Shown here one piece after another: positions 42,859 to 56,250 of a stretch of 64,000 nt of DNA. The DNA comes from Apis mellifera (lineage: Eukaryota > Arthropoda > Insecta > Hymenoptera > Apidae), in the NCBI RefSeq assembly GCF_003254395.2, contig NC_037644.1, forward strand, positions 9,454,086 through 9,518,085, given 5' to 3'. The first letter of the stretch is position 1, and every line of letters begins with the position of its first letter. Made by a program: the position numbers and the translations under genes. The notes under the pieces were generated by a model. It worked only from the letters and a program-made list of their open reading frames with translations, ran no database searches and had not been told where the DNA came from.

Positions 42859-43643
42859 AAACGATCAAAAATTACCCTTTTCTGTACACGATAATATCTC
42901 GGGAACCGAAAATGATATCGTAATAAATAAAAAGGCGTTTTAAAGGGGAAAGTTCCCCGCTTCTAATGATTTTTCATTGATTCTCTAGAGATCACTATCT
43001 TCGAAGTTATAGCGGTTCAAAGTTTTCCTAATTTTAATAGAATTCGATCGGGTTGAAGGCAAACGATTAGAAATCATCTTTTCTTTACATGATGATATCT
43101 CGGGAACCGAAAGTCGTATCCTAATAAATGAAAAGACGTTTTAAAGGGGAAGGTTCCCCGCTTCTAATGATTTTTCATTGATTCTCTAGAGATCACTATC
43201 TTCGAAGTTATAGCGGTTCAAAGTTTTCCTAATTTTAATAGAATTCGATCGGGTTGAAGGCAAACGATTAGAAATCATCTTTTCTTTACATGATGATATC
43301 TCGGGAACCGAAAGTCGTATCCTAATAAATGAAAAGACGTTTTAAAGGGGAAGGTTCCCTGCTTCTAATGATTTTTCATTGATTCTCCAGAGATCACTAT
43401 CTTCGAAGTTATAGCGGTTCAAAGTTTTCCTAATTTTAATAGAATTCGATCGGGTTGAAGACAAACGATTAGAAATCATCTTTTCTTTACACTATGATAT
43501 CTCGGAAACCGAAAATCGTATCGTAATAAATAAAAGAGCGTTTCAAAGGGGACGTTTCCCCGCTTCTAATGGTCTTTCATTGATTCTCCAGAGATCACTA
43601 TCTTCGAAGTTATAGCGGTTCAAAGTTTTCCTAATTTTAATAA
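42859..43643. repeat. 201-bp tandem array, three full copies and a partial
   Basis: The landmark AAACGAT lies at 42859, 43061, 43262 and 43463, and the landmark ATATCTCGG at 42894, 43095, 43296 and 43497, so the period is 201-202 bp. Shared blocks include AGATCACTATCTTCGAAGTT, ATAGCGGTTCAAAGTTTTCC and ATAGAATTCGATCGGGTTGA. Copies 2 and 3 are almost identical; copies 1 and 4 have more changes, as expected for array ends. The flank at about 42660-42720 (CCGATATCTC and GTTCAAAGTTTTC) may be a further decayed unit. A diverged relative lies at 22595-22790. No long frame crosses the units. Confidence 0.95.
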
Positions 43644-45108
43644 GTTTAATGTATATGGATCGTTAATGTAAAATTTGTGAAATTTCTACAAAAGATTAAC
43701 AATGCAAAATTTTCTTTTGTCAAGCATCACGGATTCGTTGATTCGAAATCGATTGATTGGCACACCGACCTCATATCTGCTGACCCGTTAAGCCAAACCC
43801 GGACAATCTGCATTTTACGTGTCTAACTTAGCATATAAGCTTTCCCTCGTGCACGACTACGTTACACAAATTGTTACAATGTCTCTGGACGGAGGAAATC
43901 TCTGGTAAGATAAGAGGAGGGGGGGAGAGACGATAAATTGTCCGCTATTGGAGAAACCTCGTATATTAAAAAGCTATTAAGCGTTGGATATTAAAGAGAG
44001 TATCCGTTTTCTGTCTCTCCTTTTTTTCCTCCTTCCATGCCTTTGAAAAATAATTATCGGAGGGAAATGCAACTACCGTGCCATGTGCAGATTTAATCGA
44101 TGGAATTAAACTCGCAAATCGCAAATTTTTGTATTAATTAGATTTATTTTATTTAACGAATGACGACGAACTTTGAAGAGAATCGTATTTTCACCTTTTC
44201 TCCTTTGCAAAAAAAAAAAATTTGTAAAAAAATCAAGTCTTCTTCATTTTGCTATTATACTAAAAAAATAAAGAAAGAATAGGATACGTTTATAGATTTT
44301 GAGAGATCCATCCGTTACTAAAAAAGAAAAGAAGAAGAAGAAATTGAGGGAAACGCAGAAGGAGCAACAAACTCGCTTATTTACGTCGTTGAACGAAATA
44401 CATACAAACATGATATTTGAATATGAGAAAGTTCGTCTGCAGTCGCATCGGCAGTGAAAATATAATTATCTCTTGCCTTTTCACGCCATTGACCATTTAA
44501 ACGCGGTTGTAAGCGTCAAAAGCATATTATTCGTTTGATACGCGGTTGAGCCGCATTTGCTCGGATTCTATTTAACATTATACATATATACATATATACA
44601 CATATACACCGATGCACAAGTAAACTAAAGTTCCTCGTCGAATGCACGAACGAAAAAAATTCATGAAAAAAAGAAAGAAGAAGAAGAAGAAGAAGGTTGG
44701 CGGAAAACGAAGAGAGAGAAAAAAATAAACGTAACTCGCTGCTCGAGCTACTAGGGATGATGCTCGTTCCAGCGTGCAAGAAAGAAAGAGACGGATGAGA
44801 AGAAGTCGGTGTCCTAAATTTAGTAGTAGTAGTAGTAATAGTCGCATCGCTCTTTCATAATTAAAACGCAGTACGCGTGCAGAGAATTTTCTAAAATTCT
44901 TTTTTTCAAACTTACGTCTTCGTTCGCCACTGTTGGACGAAACTTTAACACTCAAACAACACTCGACTCTTTTTCTTCGTATCGTCATATTAAAAAGTAT
45001 ATACACGTGTTGCTTCCGAGAGACACACATTTGTTGCCCCGTAATTTAACTCTTTAAGAAAGGAAAAAAATGGGGGAAGAAAAATCGTTATCCTTTTTTA
45101 TATTGCAG
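43644..45108. other. 3' end of intron 1, no recognised gene
   Basis: AT-rich intron leading to exon 2. A TAG/TAGTAG run occurs near 44821-44837 and short alternating TATACA runs near 44581-44606. The acceptor at 45108 is preceded by a pyrimidine-rich stretch (about 45087-45104). Confidence 0.6.
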
Positions 45109-45206
45109 AACCGGCGGAGGCAGTATGCTGAATGACGTCAACATCTCCGCGATATTGGACTCGTTCTCCGTCAGTTACGATAAAAGAGTAAGGCCGAACT
45201 ACGGAG
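45109..45206 (+). CDS. Rdl: RDL GABA receptor subunit, coding exon 2 (start of the extracellular domain)
   Basis: This 98-bp exon completes codon 32 (Ala) and encodes residues 33-64, starting TGGGSMLNDVNISAILDSF and ending RVRPNYG. This matches the mature N-terminus of insect RDL closely; as I recall it, Drosophila has Gly where this protein has Asn40. The segment is the N-terminal alpha-helix and following loop of the Cys-loop receptor extracellular domain. Asn43-Ile-Ser is an N-glycosylation sequon. The acceptor is TATTGCAG (ends 45108) and the donor GTGAGT (45207-45212). The exon ends in phase 1, with a G that is completed by GT at the start of either exon 3 copy to give Gly65. Length, phase and sequence all agree, so the identification is firm. 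Confidence 0.97.
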
Positions 45207-48200
45207 GTGAGTAGGGGACGTTTATAACGTATATCTTTTTCTCTCTCTATCTATCTCTCTCTCTCTATCTATCTCCTGCCTATCGATAGTCTGATCATTG
45301 GACCACACTCTGTATATGTGGTAGAGTCGATATATCGTGTGGCAAAACCGCAATCGATGTGGTGAACAAACAATCGACGGGACTGTTAAACTCTATCCTA
45401 CTTAAAACTGCCAGCTAATTATCTAGTTTTGCTAAAAAAGAAAAAATGAACCTAACCTCTATATATATATATATATATCCAGGTATATAACAGAGGATCG
45501 TTTTATTAAAGTTTTGCCCACGATGTACGATCTTGACTTTTTTTTTCACTCGCATATAATATATACCCCTACGCTTACTCGTCGCATTTCCGATAGTCGT
45601 TGCACGGACTGGGCGTAAGAAAAGAAAAAAATGAAAAAGAAAAGATCCCTCGTCCCGCAGCGAACGAGGTATTCACCGTTTTTTTAATTTATTTTACGAA
45701 TTTATAATACAATTATAATGTTTTCGAGGAGAAAAAAAGAAAAGGAAAAATTCGACGAAAGGTGGAAAACTCGTTCCCTGCGCGCACCGTGTACGAATAT
45801 ATACCAACCGTGTGCTTGGGACGTAAATGGGGGATGAAGATTCGATTCGATCCGATTCGTTTCGACTCGACTCGAAGTGGCTATGTAGCCACAGTTGTAC
45901 TAATGTAGCCGGTGCTGAAACGTTTTCCCTTTGATGACAAACGGATCGTCAAGTTCCCCCCTTCCTGGGGGGGAAACGAGCGGCGAAAGGATAAAGTTGG
46001 GATCGATTCGTGGGGAATTTAAAATATCGGGGAAGGGATGTTTTTTAAAACGTGGGTGAAACGTGGGTTGGGGATAATGAACGAAAAACGGGGGAGGGGG
46101 AGGAAACCGTTTGTTGATCGGTACGTGACAAAGGGATGGAAAAGCGCGACAATGGATACGGAGGATGGAGGGAACGCTTGGGGAAATATTTTTGACGCCG
46201 CTTACTCTCTCGTCGCGGCCGATGCAGAGAGGAATATTCGGTACAATCGGAGAAGGGGGTGGGCTCGAGTGGAAACATCCGAAAAATCCTCAGAAGCGAA
46301 CGACGAGTAATTCGTTGTTTTTTTTTTTTTCCTTCTTTCTCGTTGACGATAGTTTTATTGCCTCGATTCCCCCCTAGGAGGAGATCGACGACGAGTTTTA
46401 TCCGAATCGTTTACGTTTATTCCGCGCGTGTTACGTGAAGAATTAAACGTTCGGATTATTGCATCGATATCGCTACAATCTTCCCCGATAATAACGGATA
46501 TTTTTACGCGCCCCTTTTCCAAGCGTTTCACTTTGTTGGGAAGTTTGTACAGTTTTTTTTAAATACGATTCTATCATAGATTAAATTTCGTATCGAGAAA
46601 TAGAATAAAATATATATTCTATTTCTTAAATCCTTCTATAACTTTTGTTCACACAGAAATTACATTCCCTTCGATACAATTCTATGAGTTAAAAGGGGAA
46701 AGAAAATTGTTAAAAAAAAATTTGTTTGCAATTAAAAATATATATATTATATGAAACGACGCATAACGTAAAGTAACACGTTCGCAAAGCTGTGGGGCGA
46801 GATTCGGGCCAGGTGGCGACCGAGGGAACGGTTCGAAGGAATTTGTTTACGGATCGAGTCGGCCGCGTTTCAATTGCCGCGATAAAGTCGAATTTTCGAG
46901 CGGCCTCGCGGAGGCAGGGCGGGGCTGGGCCGCTTCGATAAAACTTGGATCGATGCTGGGACGCGGCACGGGTTGCCACGGGTTACCGTTAACGGCATCT
47001 CTCCGCTCCGGCCACGCTCCAGCCGCACAGTTCTTCACCTTCGATTACAATTTCAACATTGATTCCATCTCGATTCCGTCCCCGAATTTCCGCGGCCAAT
47101 ACGCGCGAAAAAAAGGAGGAGATTCTCATGGGATGAGAACGAAGGATGTTGATAGGAAGAGAAAACGAGCGAGTTTCTCGATAAGGATTTTGTAAGATAT
47201 GTAATCTCGAGGATGTTCAAAAGATGATGACATCTTGAAATTAATTGGTAATCGTTGGAATGATGGTACTTTGTTTATTCATTTTGTTCTTTGATTCGAA
47301 GAATATATTTGATGCCTTAATAAAATTTCCTTTTGGTAATCTTGATTATTATATATAAATATATTAATAATAAATATATCAAGTCAGTTTTCTTGATTCG
47401 AATATATTCAATATTGAGCGAAAACTAAATAGTGACGAGAGTAAAATTGATCGAAGAGATGCCCTGTTTCCGGGCTTTGGATTTTTAAAAGGCAATTAGA
47501 AACGGGGATGGAAATATAGAATAAGAAATTGATCGATATTCCGGACTGTCAATCCAACTAGCCTCTAAGAACGGTTAATCTATTTCTGATCAGTTCGATA
47601 TTCGGACTGAAAACGAGAAGCGAAGTTCTTGTCAGAGATCGATTCTTAACTGGAGGCGTGATTCGATCGGTATTCAAATCAGCCGAACAATTAACACTCG
47701 AATTAGTCGAGGGCCAATCGCTGGTCAACCAAGATCGTAGCTTCAAACAAGAAGCTAATCAGCTCCCACTCTAGGATTAAAGGATCCAATCGAAGGATTC
47801 GATAACGAAAACGATTATTCCTCCTCAATTTTTCTTTTCCTTTTTGTTCCAGAAGAACGAAAAATATTCTATTTACAATTTAAATCTTCTTTTACGAGAT
47901 ACATTTAATTTATACTGCACATTTTTACAGAGAAAATATTTCTTGATAAACTTTTCAATTATTTCACTCGTGCAAACAAATTCAATGCTATCAAAAAAAT
48001 AATATACACAAGATAAAAGTATAACTCGTTTTTATATTCTCTGTATAATAAAATATATTCCCAGTCTGGAGCCTTCCCACCAGTTTTTCACGACTTTTCG
48101 TTCGAGAAGCAATCGTAGCAAGCTACCAATTTCGATTCGATTCGATCTCGAGACGAAAGACAGAAGAACACGAAAAAGGGGAGGATGCACACAGTTGGCG

Positions 48201-51169
48201 ACGAACGCCACGGTTAACGAGATCCAGAGGGGGGAGGGAAAATTTCGTACGATTCTGGTCGCGAACGTGAGGTGGATGAAAGGTGAAACGGTAAACAGCA
48301 ACACGATTTATTTATTCGGGAGCGGGACGTGCGCGTTCATTTTCATTCCCCTCCCGTTCCCCACGCTGGGACGGTTCCAGGGGCCGACTCTTGACGCTGG
48401 CCAAGAGCCACGTTGACCCACGGAGGCGTGCCCACAATTGCGGTTTCTTGCTCTTTTCCCGCAGGAGACAATGTGCCATGGGATATACCCCTCCTCCCCC
48501 CACTTTTCCTCCACGAAAAGTGTGCCGACCGCGCGAATTACTGCTCCGCCGCCTCCTATCGTTTCCACCCCGAGACGATCGATTGCTATTCCACCATTTT
48601 ACAAACGAACGATAGGCCCACGAGATTCCAAGTACGAGAGAAGAAGAATCTGTAGAATTACGTACGCGTGTTTCGAAATAATTCTTCGGATGCGATACAT
48701 ATGGAAATTATATCTTTCTTTCAATGTTGAAATATTATTAATATTTGTAATGAATCGAATTATCGAGGAAGGTGGAAAAACTCATTGGAAACTCATTTCT
48801 TCTTCTTCCCCTTAGAAACAATTCGTATTTCAAGTATTTGATCCGATCGAATCCAAGATAACGTGTCTCTTTAATTAAAATTAAATTCAATCGACAAGAT
48901 TCTTCCAAATATTAAAATGTTAAAAGAGAAGAATCGTTACTTTTCATTCATGGAATAAGAAGGGAAAAAATTATCGTATATCGTGTATGGATTGATCCGC
49001 GACGCAGGAATGCGAAATATCCGTCGTAAATAAGGAAGCCTATCGCGGAATTTCATTCGATACCCATCGTCCGTTATTTTCCTATGTCTCTCCCTCTCTC
49101 TCTCGATATTTCTCGTCCAATAGAATGCATTATAGCCCGCGTCTCGAATTTATCGCTGGCCAGGCAAAAATGCCTATAAATCCAAGGAGAGAATTTTCAA
49201 TGCCCCCCCCTCTTCTTACTTTTTTACCACCGCTCGGCAAAGCGGGCCACGGAATCGGTATCGGTTTCCCGTTCGAATCCTCGTCGATCCCTCCATCTCG
49301 AGAGGGGGGAGGGAGGGAGATGGAGAGCCAGGGCCGAGGATTCGAGACAGGTTGGATTTACTAGATCCCCTAGTAGGGTAGGTTTTAACATTTAAAATTT
49401 AAATGGCCACCGCTCTTTCTCGAGAAACGGGATAAATAGATCCTCCCTGCGGCTTCCGACTGTAACCGGTCCTCGTTCGATATTCTTCTGGATGGATTTC
49501 TCCTCCCGTTCTTAAAGTACAAAAAAAAAAAAAATCTACGACAACTATCCCTTCGAGTTTCGAATTTTTTTTCTCCCCCACTCCACACCGTTGAAACTCG
49601 TCGCTGGGCTCGTCGGTGTACATTTAGCGAGCAAACAGAATATTCGATCGATGAGTGGCCACGTAATTCGATATAGTTCAAGGACTGTATGGTGCAACGA
49701 TGCGCCGTTGGGTGTTCGTTAAACCGCTGATCGATGATGAGGGAGGGCGTAAAGATTCGTTGTTGTTAGCTGTAACGATGTTGCGACGCCGAGTATCTTC
49801 GATGAGACTTCGATGTGTGTGTATCAGAAGCGGTTCTTAATAAGGATGGAATATTGAGATGTATCGAGAGGCTGATACTGAATACCGATCGTTCGTCGTG
49901 ATAAAAATAATAGAACGGAATGGATAGAGTGGATACAGAAGAATCTAGAGAGATAATATTAATCGGATGAATGGAATATTAAATTCGAGAAGTAATGTTT
50001 AAAACGAGGGAATATATATACTCTCTCTCTATCTATCTTTCATCTAACGCAGAATTAAATGGTAAATTAGAAAGATTTAAGTGTTTTATTTACAATTATT
50101 TTGCTATACGTATAAAAATAACGTCAATGAAGATCAATTCTTTTTCCCTTAAAATAAAATTGATCAGTTAGCCTCGAATTTTTGTTCGTATTTTTTATTT
50201 TTTCTTTTTTTTTTTTAACAACGCCTCCTCTTTTGGCGGCGATTCGTGGCCCGGAGAGGTAAGCCACGCCGACGCATTTCAATTAACTACCAGATACCAC
50301 GTTCGACCGCCGCGTTTTCCAACGCCGACGTTGTATACCCGTCATTGTGAAATATGTGTCCCATATGGAACGTTCACCGGCTGTAGGGTTTTAAAAACAT
50401 TCCAGAAATGGAAATGAAGATGTATATACGTTTCACGCAAACGTATTTTGCCTGTACAATGTTTACGAGTCAACTTTATTCCTCTTCTTTTTCCTTATTT
50501 CTTTCTCGCTCCAACTCTTCTCCAACTATCCTCTTTCCCTTCTCGATCAAATTCGAGAATTCCTTTCGAGATCAATCTCTCGGAACGAGTATCGATAAAT
50601 TAACACGTAAATTTAATACAAGTTTAATTAAGAGAATATTCGTTGAATATCGAATAACGTTAGTTTTATTTTCTATATAAAGAAAAGGAGGAAAAACGTT
50701 TCCAAAGAGTGAGAAAGTGATAAGAGGCATCGAACGTTTCAGCACCGCGAGTATCGATGGAAAACGGTAAATAGATAAATAGATAACCAAGCACACGTGT
50801 CAACTGGTGGTCCTCTAATCGAGAGTAATTACCACTTTCAGCGTTCCATCCGATGTAGCGATATATATATACCTACTCGATACCCATGACATTCCACACT
50901 CACAGTATATATATATAAAAATAATAATAATAATAATTCACGAAATGAAACGAAAAAAAAAAGGAAAAAAAAAATAATATATATATACCATACATACATA
51001 TGTGCTTAGATATCGTAAAGAGAATATGATAAGATATAATAATAATAATAATTTATAACAAATCAGTGAACCAAAAAAAAAAAAAAAAAACAATGCCATA
51101 GTCACCCCATCGTGTAACTTGTCCGCGGCCGGAAACGGCCGACTCAGTCTGACTAACCTTCGATTTCAG
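45207..51169 (+). other. Rdl: Rdl intron 2 (about 6 kb)
   Basis: This intron lies between exon 2 and the first exon 3 copy. It begins with CT/AT simple repeats (about 45238-45280) and an (AT)n run at 45459-45478. GC-rich, CpG-rich islands at about 46780-47080 and 48180-48560 stand out and may be regulatory. The segment at 47530-47770 is non-repetitive and of mixed composition, with a 63-codon frame on the minus strand that I do not recognise. ATA-rich microsatellites lie at 50910-51060. The 3' end has a CTAAC branch-point-like motif and ends TTTCAG. No nested gene is recognised. Confidence 0.85.
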
Positions 51170-51237
51170 GTCCTCCTGTCGAGGTGGGCGTCACCATGTA
51201 CGTCTTGAGTATCAGCTCGCTATCCGAAGTGAAAATG
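51170..51237 (+). CDS. Rdl: RDL GABA receptor subunit, alternative coding exon 3, upstream copy (Leu82/Lys86)
   Basis: This 68-bp exon completes Gly65 and encodes residues 66-87, which read PPVEVGVTMYVLSISSLSEV then Lys-Met. This is the first beta-strand region of the extracellular domain. The acceptor is TTTCAG, with a CTAAC branch-point-like motif just upstream, and the donor is GTACTA, a weak match to consensus. The exon ends in phase 0. It differs from the downstream copy at 15 of 68 bases but at only two residues, Leu82 for Val and Lys86 for Leu. Drosophila Rdl has an alternative exon 3 pair (variants a and b) that also differ by two residues, so this is the conserved bee equivalent. I do not assign it to a or b. 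The 68-bp length allows only one copy per mRNA. Confidence 0.95.
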
Positions 51238-51548
51238 GTACTATACCTCCTAGGTCTTACTCAGTCATATACGCTGATCAAATCGACTTTATCTTAAAAA
51301 TATTCATTTTCGATCATTCGATTAAAGAAAAAAAAAGAAAAAAAGAAAAAGAAAACATTCTCCCCCCCCCCCACCCCCTACCCCCATTTGCCCGAGCAAC
51401 CACGTTTCTCTTTATATCAATGTATAACGAAACCGTGTATAACGAAACAAATCGTCGATTGGCCGTCAATCGTTTATTGCCCACGATCTTTCATGTACAT
51501 ATATATATAACCCGACACGATGCACATTTACACACGGAAAAAACATCC

Positions 51549-51551
<3 letters not shown>

Positions 51552-51600
<49 letters not shown>

Positions 51601-51656
51601 GTACATATATATGTATATATACACACGTGAAACAACGAACACACTTATATACATAT
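51552..51656. repeat. (AT)n microsatellite downstream of the first exon 3 copy
   Basis: A pure AT run of about twenty units (51552-51592), followed by interrupted ATGTAT and ATACACAC-type sequence to about 51656. It lies about 315 bp after the upstream exon 3 donor. Confidence 0.93.
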
Positions 51657-54314
51657 ATATTATTACGCACACTTGTCTCATTACGTCACACTTACAACGT
51701 GAGTGCATGCACGCGCACAGGAATGCAAATAGATTCTCCTTATGAAGCTCCTTCGTTCCTTGTCGCTGGCATAACATTCGAAAATATCATAGCTGATAGC
51801 CTTTTTTTTTTTCCCCCTCTTTCACGCGAGCAAAAGTAAGTTGGAAATGCTTGGTATCTACAGTTTTTCTATGCTCGAAATAAGCGAGATATTTTCAATT
51901 TTGAAAAGGAACCGCGAAATATGGCGGCAAATAAAATGGTGATTTATTTTTTGGTAATTTATTATACCCACCGAGTAAAATAACTGGAATAGAGCGCAAA
52001 GTTAGAAAAAAGCTGACGGTGAGTATCGAACCTTTTTTTTTTTTTCTTTTTCCTTCCAAAGCTCGAATTTGCATTTGTACATGTATACACTATGGATGTG
52101 TACGTATCTTCATTGTGTTTGCATCGTAATATATATTTTAGAGAAAAAAAAGAAAAGAGAAAAGAATCGTGCAATTATCACGATGCAAATCGAAAAATCC
52201 TCGTTTAAAAAATTTTTTAAAATTTAGCGAAAGATATGATTGATTAGCTTTCTTAGATTAGATAGAATTAGAAATACAGCATGGATAGAGGAAAAAGTGT
52301 TTAACACCGATCACTCGAATCCCCAATATTTGCCCAAAAACCTATTCCAGTTATTTTATTCTCGTATACATATTTATAAAAAAAAAAAAGTTGCAAAAAA
52401 AAGTTTATACATTTATACACACTCTACGATAAACTCGAACGCAACTCCCTTCTATTATCCATTAATTTTCCATAAACGACGTAGCAATACGATCGCCATT
52501 TTCTTTTCAAAAACCGACGATCATCGATCATCGCCCGCCGAAAAGAAAAAAAATCCCTCCTCCTCCTTCTCCTCACAGAATAAACTTTCAAATAACCGGA
52601 GGACAAAGAAGCGTTCGAAGTTTTAAATACAATTTTCCGGATTACTTCTCCGGATTGGATGTCGGCCGATCGCGCAATAACGTCGCCGTGATCGATCGCC
52701 ACCCCGTGAGAGACGTGCACGAGATAATCGATTAATTGCAGCCCGGCCACAGGAAATTCGTACGTTTAATCCGGTTCTACGCGAGGGGGGAGGGAAAAGG
52801 AGATAGGAGGCGAATAGGGCGTTCGTTCGTTCCTTCGCCTCCCCTTTCTCTTCCCCCTCCCCGCGCGTCGAGGGCCGATTGGCGTTCCTTCGGATGAAAT
52901 TAGTTCGGTTGCCGTGCACAGAATCGCATCGCCTCGGGCTTCATACTCCTTTGATCTACTCCTAGTTCGTCGCGAGTCGAACACAATCGTGTAACGCGAT
53001 TACGATCGGGCCGATCATTTCAGAGGTGTACAACCATTCCTTGACGCTGATTGATCGAAATTTTTAATTCATCATGTCAATGAACGAATATACGACGATA
53101 CGAATATGGGACAGATTGATTTTTTGAAAAAGGAATAAAATGTTTGTTCTTTTTCGTGGCAAATGTTTCTCTCTATCTCTCTATCTCTCTATCTCTCTCT
53201 TTGCATAGTATTTTTTTTTTCTATCAAGTTTATCAAACGAGAGTATCTAACGGATGGTAATTAAGCTTCCGTTTGTTTGGTTTTTTTTTTTTCTATTGAT
53301 TTTTCTGAATTTTTTATTTTATATTTTGCGCACCGCCGAGAGTATTCGGTATTGATTTTATCTTAGTGGAAAAGTAAAAATACATAACGGCGAAATTGTT
53401 GTTTCCCTCGGCTCGTAAACAATCGGATATCGTTCGTTCCCATTTCGAGTTGCAAAAAATGCGAATTTGGCTAACCTATGATATTTATACATGTCGAATA
53501 ATAATATGTGTATATATATTTCGCGATGAAAATTAACAACGTTCGAGCGAGAAAATTTTTCTTTTTTTCTTTCAAATTTTTGTCCGAATCACTCGCAACG
53601 AGCCCAACACGACGCTTAAATAAAACCGTAAGTAATATCGAAGCGTAATATCGATTCAGGCAACATCGAGGCAGGCCAACGAAACTTGGTCGAAAGGTGC
53701 GATGATCAAGCTTGATTGACATTGCATTAACTCCGCCCGGTTGCCATGGTAGTAGCGACTCGTGTTAACGAGTTAGAGAATTAATTGTGCGCGTGCATGG
53801 ACAACAACAACAGATACCAGACACCGGAAGAACACGAAGCCATTCTCGTGGCGCGAGAAACCACGAGCAGTAATAGATGTAACAGACACGACAAGAAAAA
53901 AAGGAAAAAGAAAAGAAAAAGAAAGAAAACACTACACCAACCGATACCAAAAATGGACAAAGTACTATTTCGCGCGTGTATGAGACGTATCAAAATGCTC
54001 GCAAAAAAAGTAGGCTACACTCAGAAAAAAAAAGAAAAAAAAAAAAGGATCGAATTCTAAATCGTAGATAGAGATCGGCTCGTGACAATAGTGATCTGGC
54101 CCCGTGATATACGTATTGAATGGTTTGTATTTGTTATTACACGCATAGTTTTTAGATGAAGCACAAACAAGTATCTATTTATTACCTTATTTTTTTATTC
54201 ACTATCTCTCTCTCTCTTTCTCTCTCTCTCTATTTCTCGTCGAATCAAATGATGACGAGATTATGAGTACTACTATTACTACTGATTTTTTTTTTCTTTT
54301 TCTTTGCATATTGT

Positions 54315-54318
<4 letters not shown>

Positions 54319-54348
<30 letters not shown>
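54319..54348. repeat. (CA)n microsatellite
   Basis: A pure AC/CA run of about fifteen units between the two exon 3 copies. Confidence 0.92.
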
Positions 54349-54354
<6 letters not shown>

Positions 54355-54618
54355 TCTGATATAATACGGCCTGATCTTAAGTTTTTCCGAGTGTAGACCA
54401 AGTTTATTGAATTCATCACTATCTTTTGCTTGTTACTTTCTTCCTTTTTTTTTTTTTTAGCTTTTTCTTTTTAAGCTGGTCTGCTCTTGCAACGAAATTA
54501 TTACGAAAAAAGAAAAGAAGAATCGTGATAAGAAAGATGATGAAACAATGAACAATGTTATGTTTCCTCTCTAAGTAGAAATAAATAGTATCTTGTTCAA
54601 TTTTGGACTCTCTCTCTC

Positions 54619-54636
54619 TATATATATATATATGAA

Positions 54637-54688
<52 letters not shown>
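54619..54688. repeat. (AT)n microsatellite
   Basis: About 70 bases of nearly pure TA repeats, interrupted near 54633-54645. It follows a short CT run and lies between the exon 3 copies. Confidence 0.93.
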
Positions 54689-54784
54689 CATTATACGCAC
54701 GAATCCGTCCCGTTTAGATCATTTTTTTTTAGACGCTAGCTGCTATGCCGCGGTTGCTAAGATGGGCTGCCCGCCTGCCACCAA

Positions 54785-54931
54785 TTATATTATATTATAT
54801 TATATTATATTATATATATCTCTCTCTCTATATATATATTATATATTTTATTCCGCCCGACAATTAAACACCCCTGTTGCCCCTTTTTTTCTGCCCCCGC
54901 CGCCGCCGCCGCCGCCGCCGCCCGCCCGCCC
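54785..54931. repeat. Compound simple repeats: TATAT pentamer, CT/AT and (CCG)n
   Basis: A pentamer run with period TATAT (54785-54818) is followed by short CT and AT runs. About 45 bp later comes a CCG triplet run (54897-54924) continuing into C-rich sequence. A GC-only triplet run beside AT-only repeats is a sharp change in composition. Confidence 0.88.
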
Positions 54932-55682
54932 ACCCCCGACCCTCAGCCCATCACCACCGTTCACCGTTCACACTTCTGTCTTCACACACCCCACCCCACC
55001 CCGCCCCCCTTGTGTCTGACACCGCACGTATCACACGTTCGTTCTCGAACACGAAAAAAAAAGAAAAGAGAAAAAAGATATCACGAATGTTTAGCATTAT
55101 CACTCGTCTCGAAAACGACGTTCACACGATTGAAAAAAAAAGAAAAGAGAAAAGAAAAGAGACGTGATTAGAGATCAAGTGACAATGAATCTTTCTCCTT
55201 GTTGTGAATATATATATATGCACGCTTCTCGAGAGAAGACGAAAGAACGAGATTGAAATAAAGAGAGAGGGAAAGAGAGGGAGAGAAGGAGAGAGTTAGA
55301 GAGAGACGGAAGGAAAAGAAAAAGAAAGAGTTACGAATGATTGTGAACGGAGGAATAAAAAATGATGAACGTCGAAAGAACGTGAAAGAATCGACACACG
55401 GTTCAGGGGGGATGGATGGACAGGTGGATAGAAAAGGAAAAAAGAGACAATTGAAAAGTACATAGAACTACTTTTCCAAAAGTATTATAGATATATTTGG
55501 CGCGATTTAATTAATTATGTATGATAACTCGCTGCAAAGAAACTGAAATCGTGTGAAGAAAAAGAGATTGAATGGAAAAGAAAAGGATGAAAAGAGTATA
55601 AAGAAGAAACGAAAGAAAAGATATAATAATTGAGTGAAGTAACGTCTCAATTTTGACTCAACGCGTGACTGTGATGGGTGTG

Positions 55683-55700
55683 TATATACATACATATATA

Positions 55701-55751
<51 letters not shown>

Positions 55752-55781
55752 AGAATTATATATATATATATATACACGCAC

Positions 55782-55826
<45 letters not shown>
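55683..55826. repeat. Twin (AT)n arrays upstream of the second exon 3 copy
   Basis: Alternating TA sequence fills most of these 144 bases, in two long runs (about 55706-55746 and 55788-55825) with a shorter run and CACGCA-type interruptions between them. It lies about 430 bp before the downstream exon 3 acceptor. Confidence 0.93.
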
Positions 55827-55831
<5 letters not shown>

Positions 55832-56250
55832 AGTCAAGTGTAAAAATAATTCTTCTAGCTTGGAAAAGCAACGTGGCCGACGAGTGCTGTTGAGTGATTT
55901 GGTTCCGTGCAGGGTGCGAGCTCTCTTCGACTTGTACGCTTGCATTTTACCCCTGATTCGGCTCGAAAGAAATATTCTCGAATGTATACGAACGGTATAT
56001 ATACTTCTCCCTCCCCCCTTTAATTAAATCGATTCAATATAATATGCCACATAGCTATTCGTCTTCCAACACGAATCACCATCACCCACCCCGCGCTCGA
56101 ATCAGGGGTAATAACACGCGAACTTTTGAACCGTTGTCCTACAAACGTACAAACGTACACACAATTGTCACAATTGTACGGTATAAGTTTAGAGATACAT
56201 ATAGCGGATCAATCAAAGCGACCAAGGCCGGATGGTTTTGTTGATTGCAG

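Larger units (their letters stand above)
51238..56250 (+). other. Rdl: Intron between the alternative exon 3 copies (about 5 kb)
   Basis: At about 5 kb this intron is far too long for steric blocking to explain exclusive use of the exons. It is unusually rich in microsatellites: a poly-C run (51361-51371), (AT)n at 51552-51592 and on to about 51656, (CA)n at 54319-54348, (AT)n at 54619-54688, a TATAT pentamer run at 54785-54818, (CCG)n near 54897-54924, and two long (AT)n arrays within 55683-55826. No further exon 3 copy or nested gene is seen. Confidence 0.8.

Noticed and set aside
47530..47770. Non-repetitive block with a short minus-strand frame, considered as a transposon fragment
   Set aside because: No transposase or reverse-transcriptase motif, terminal repeats or target duplication could be seen.
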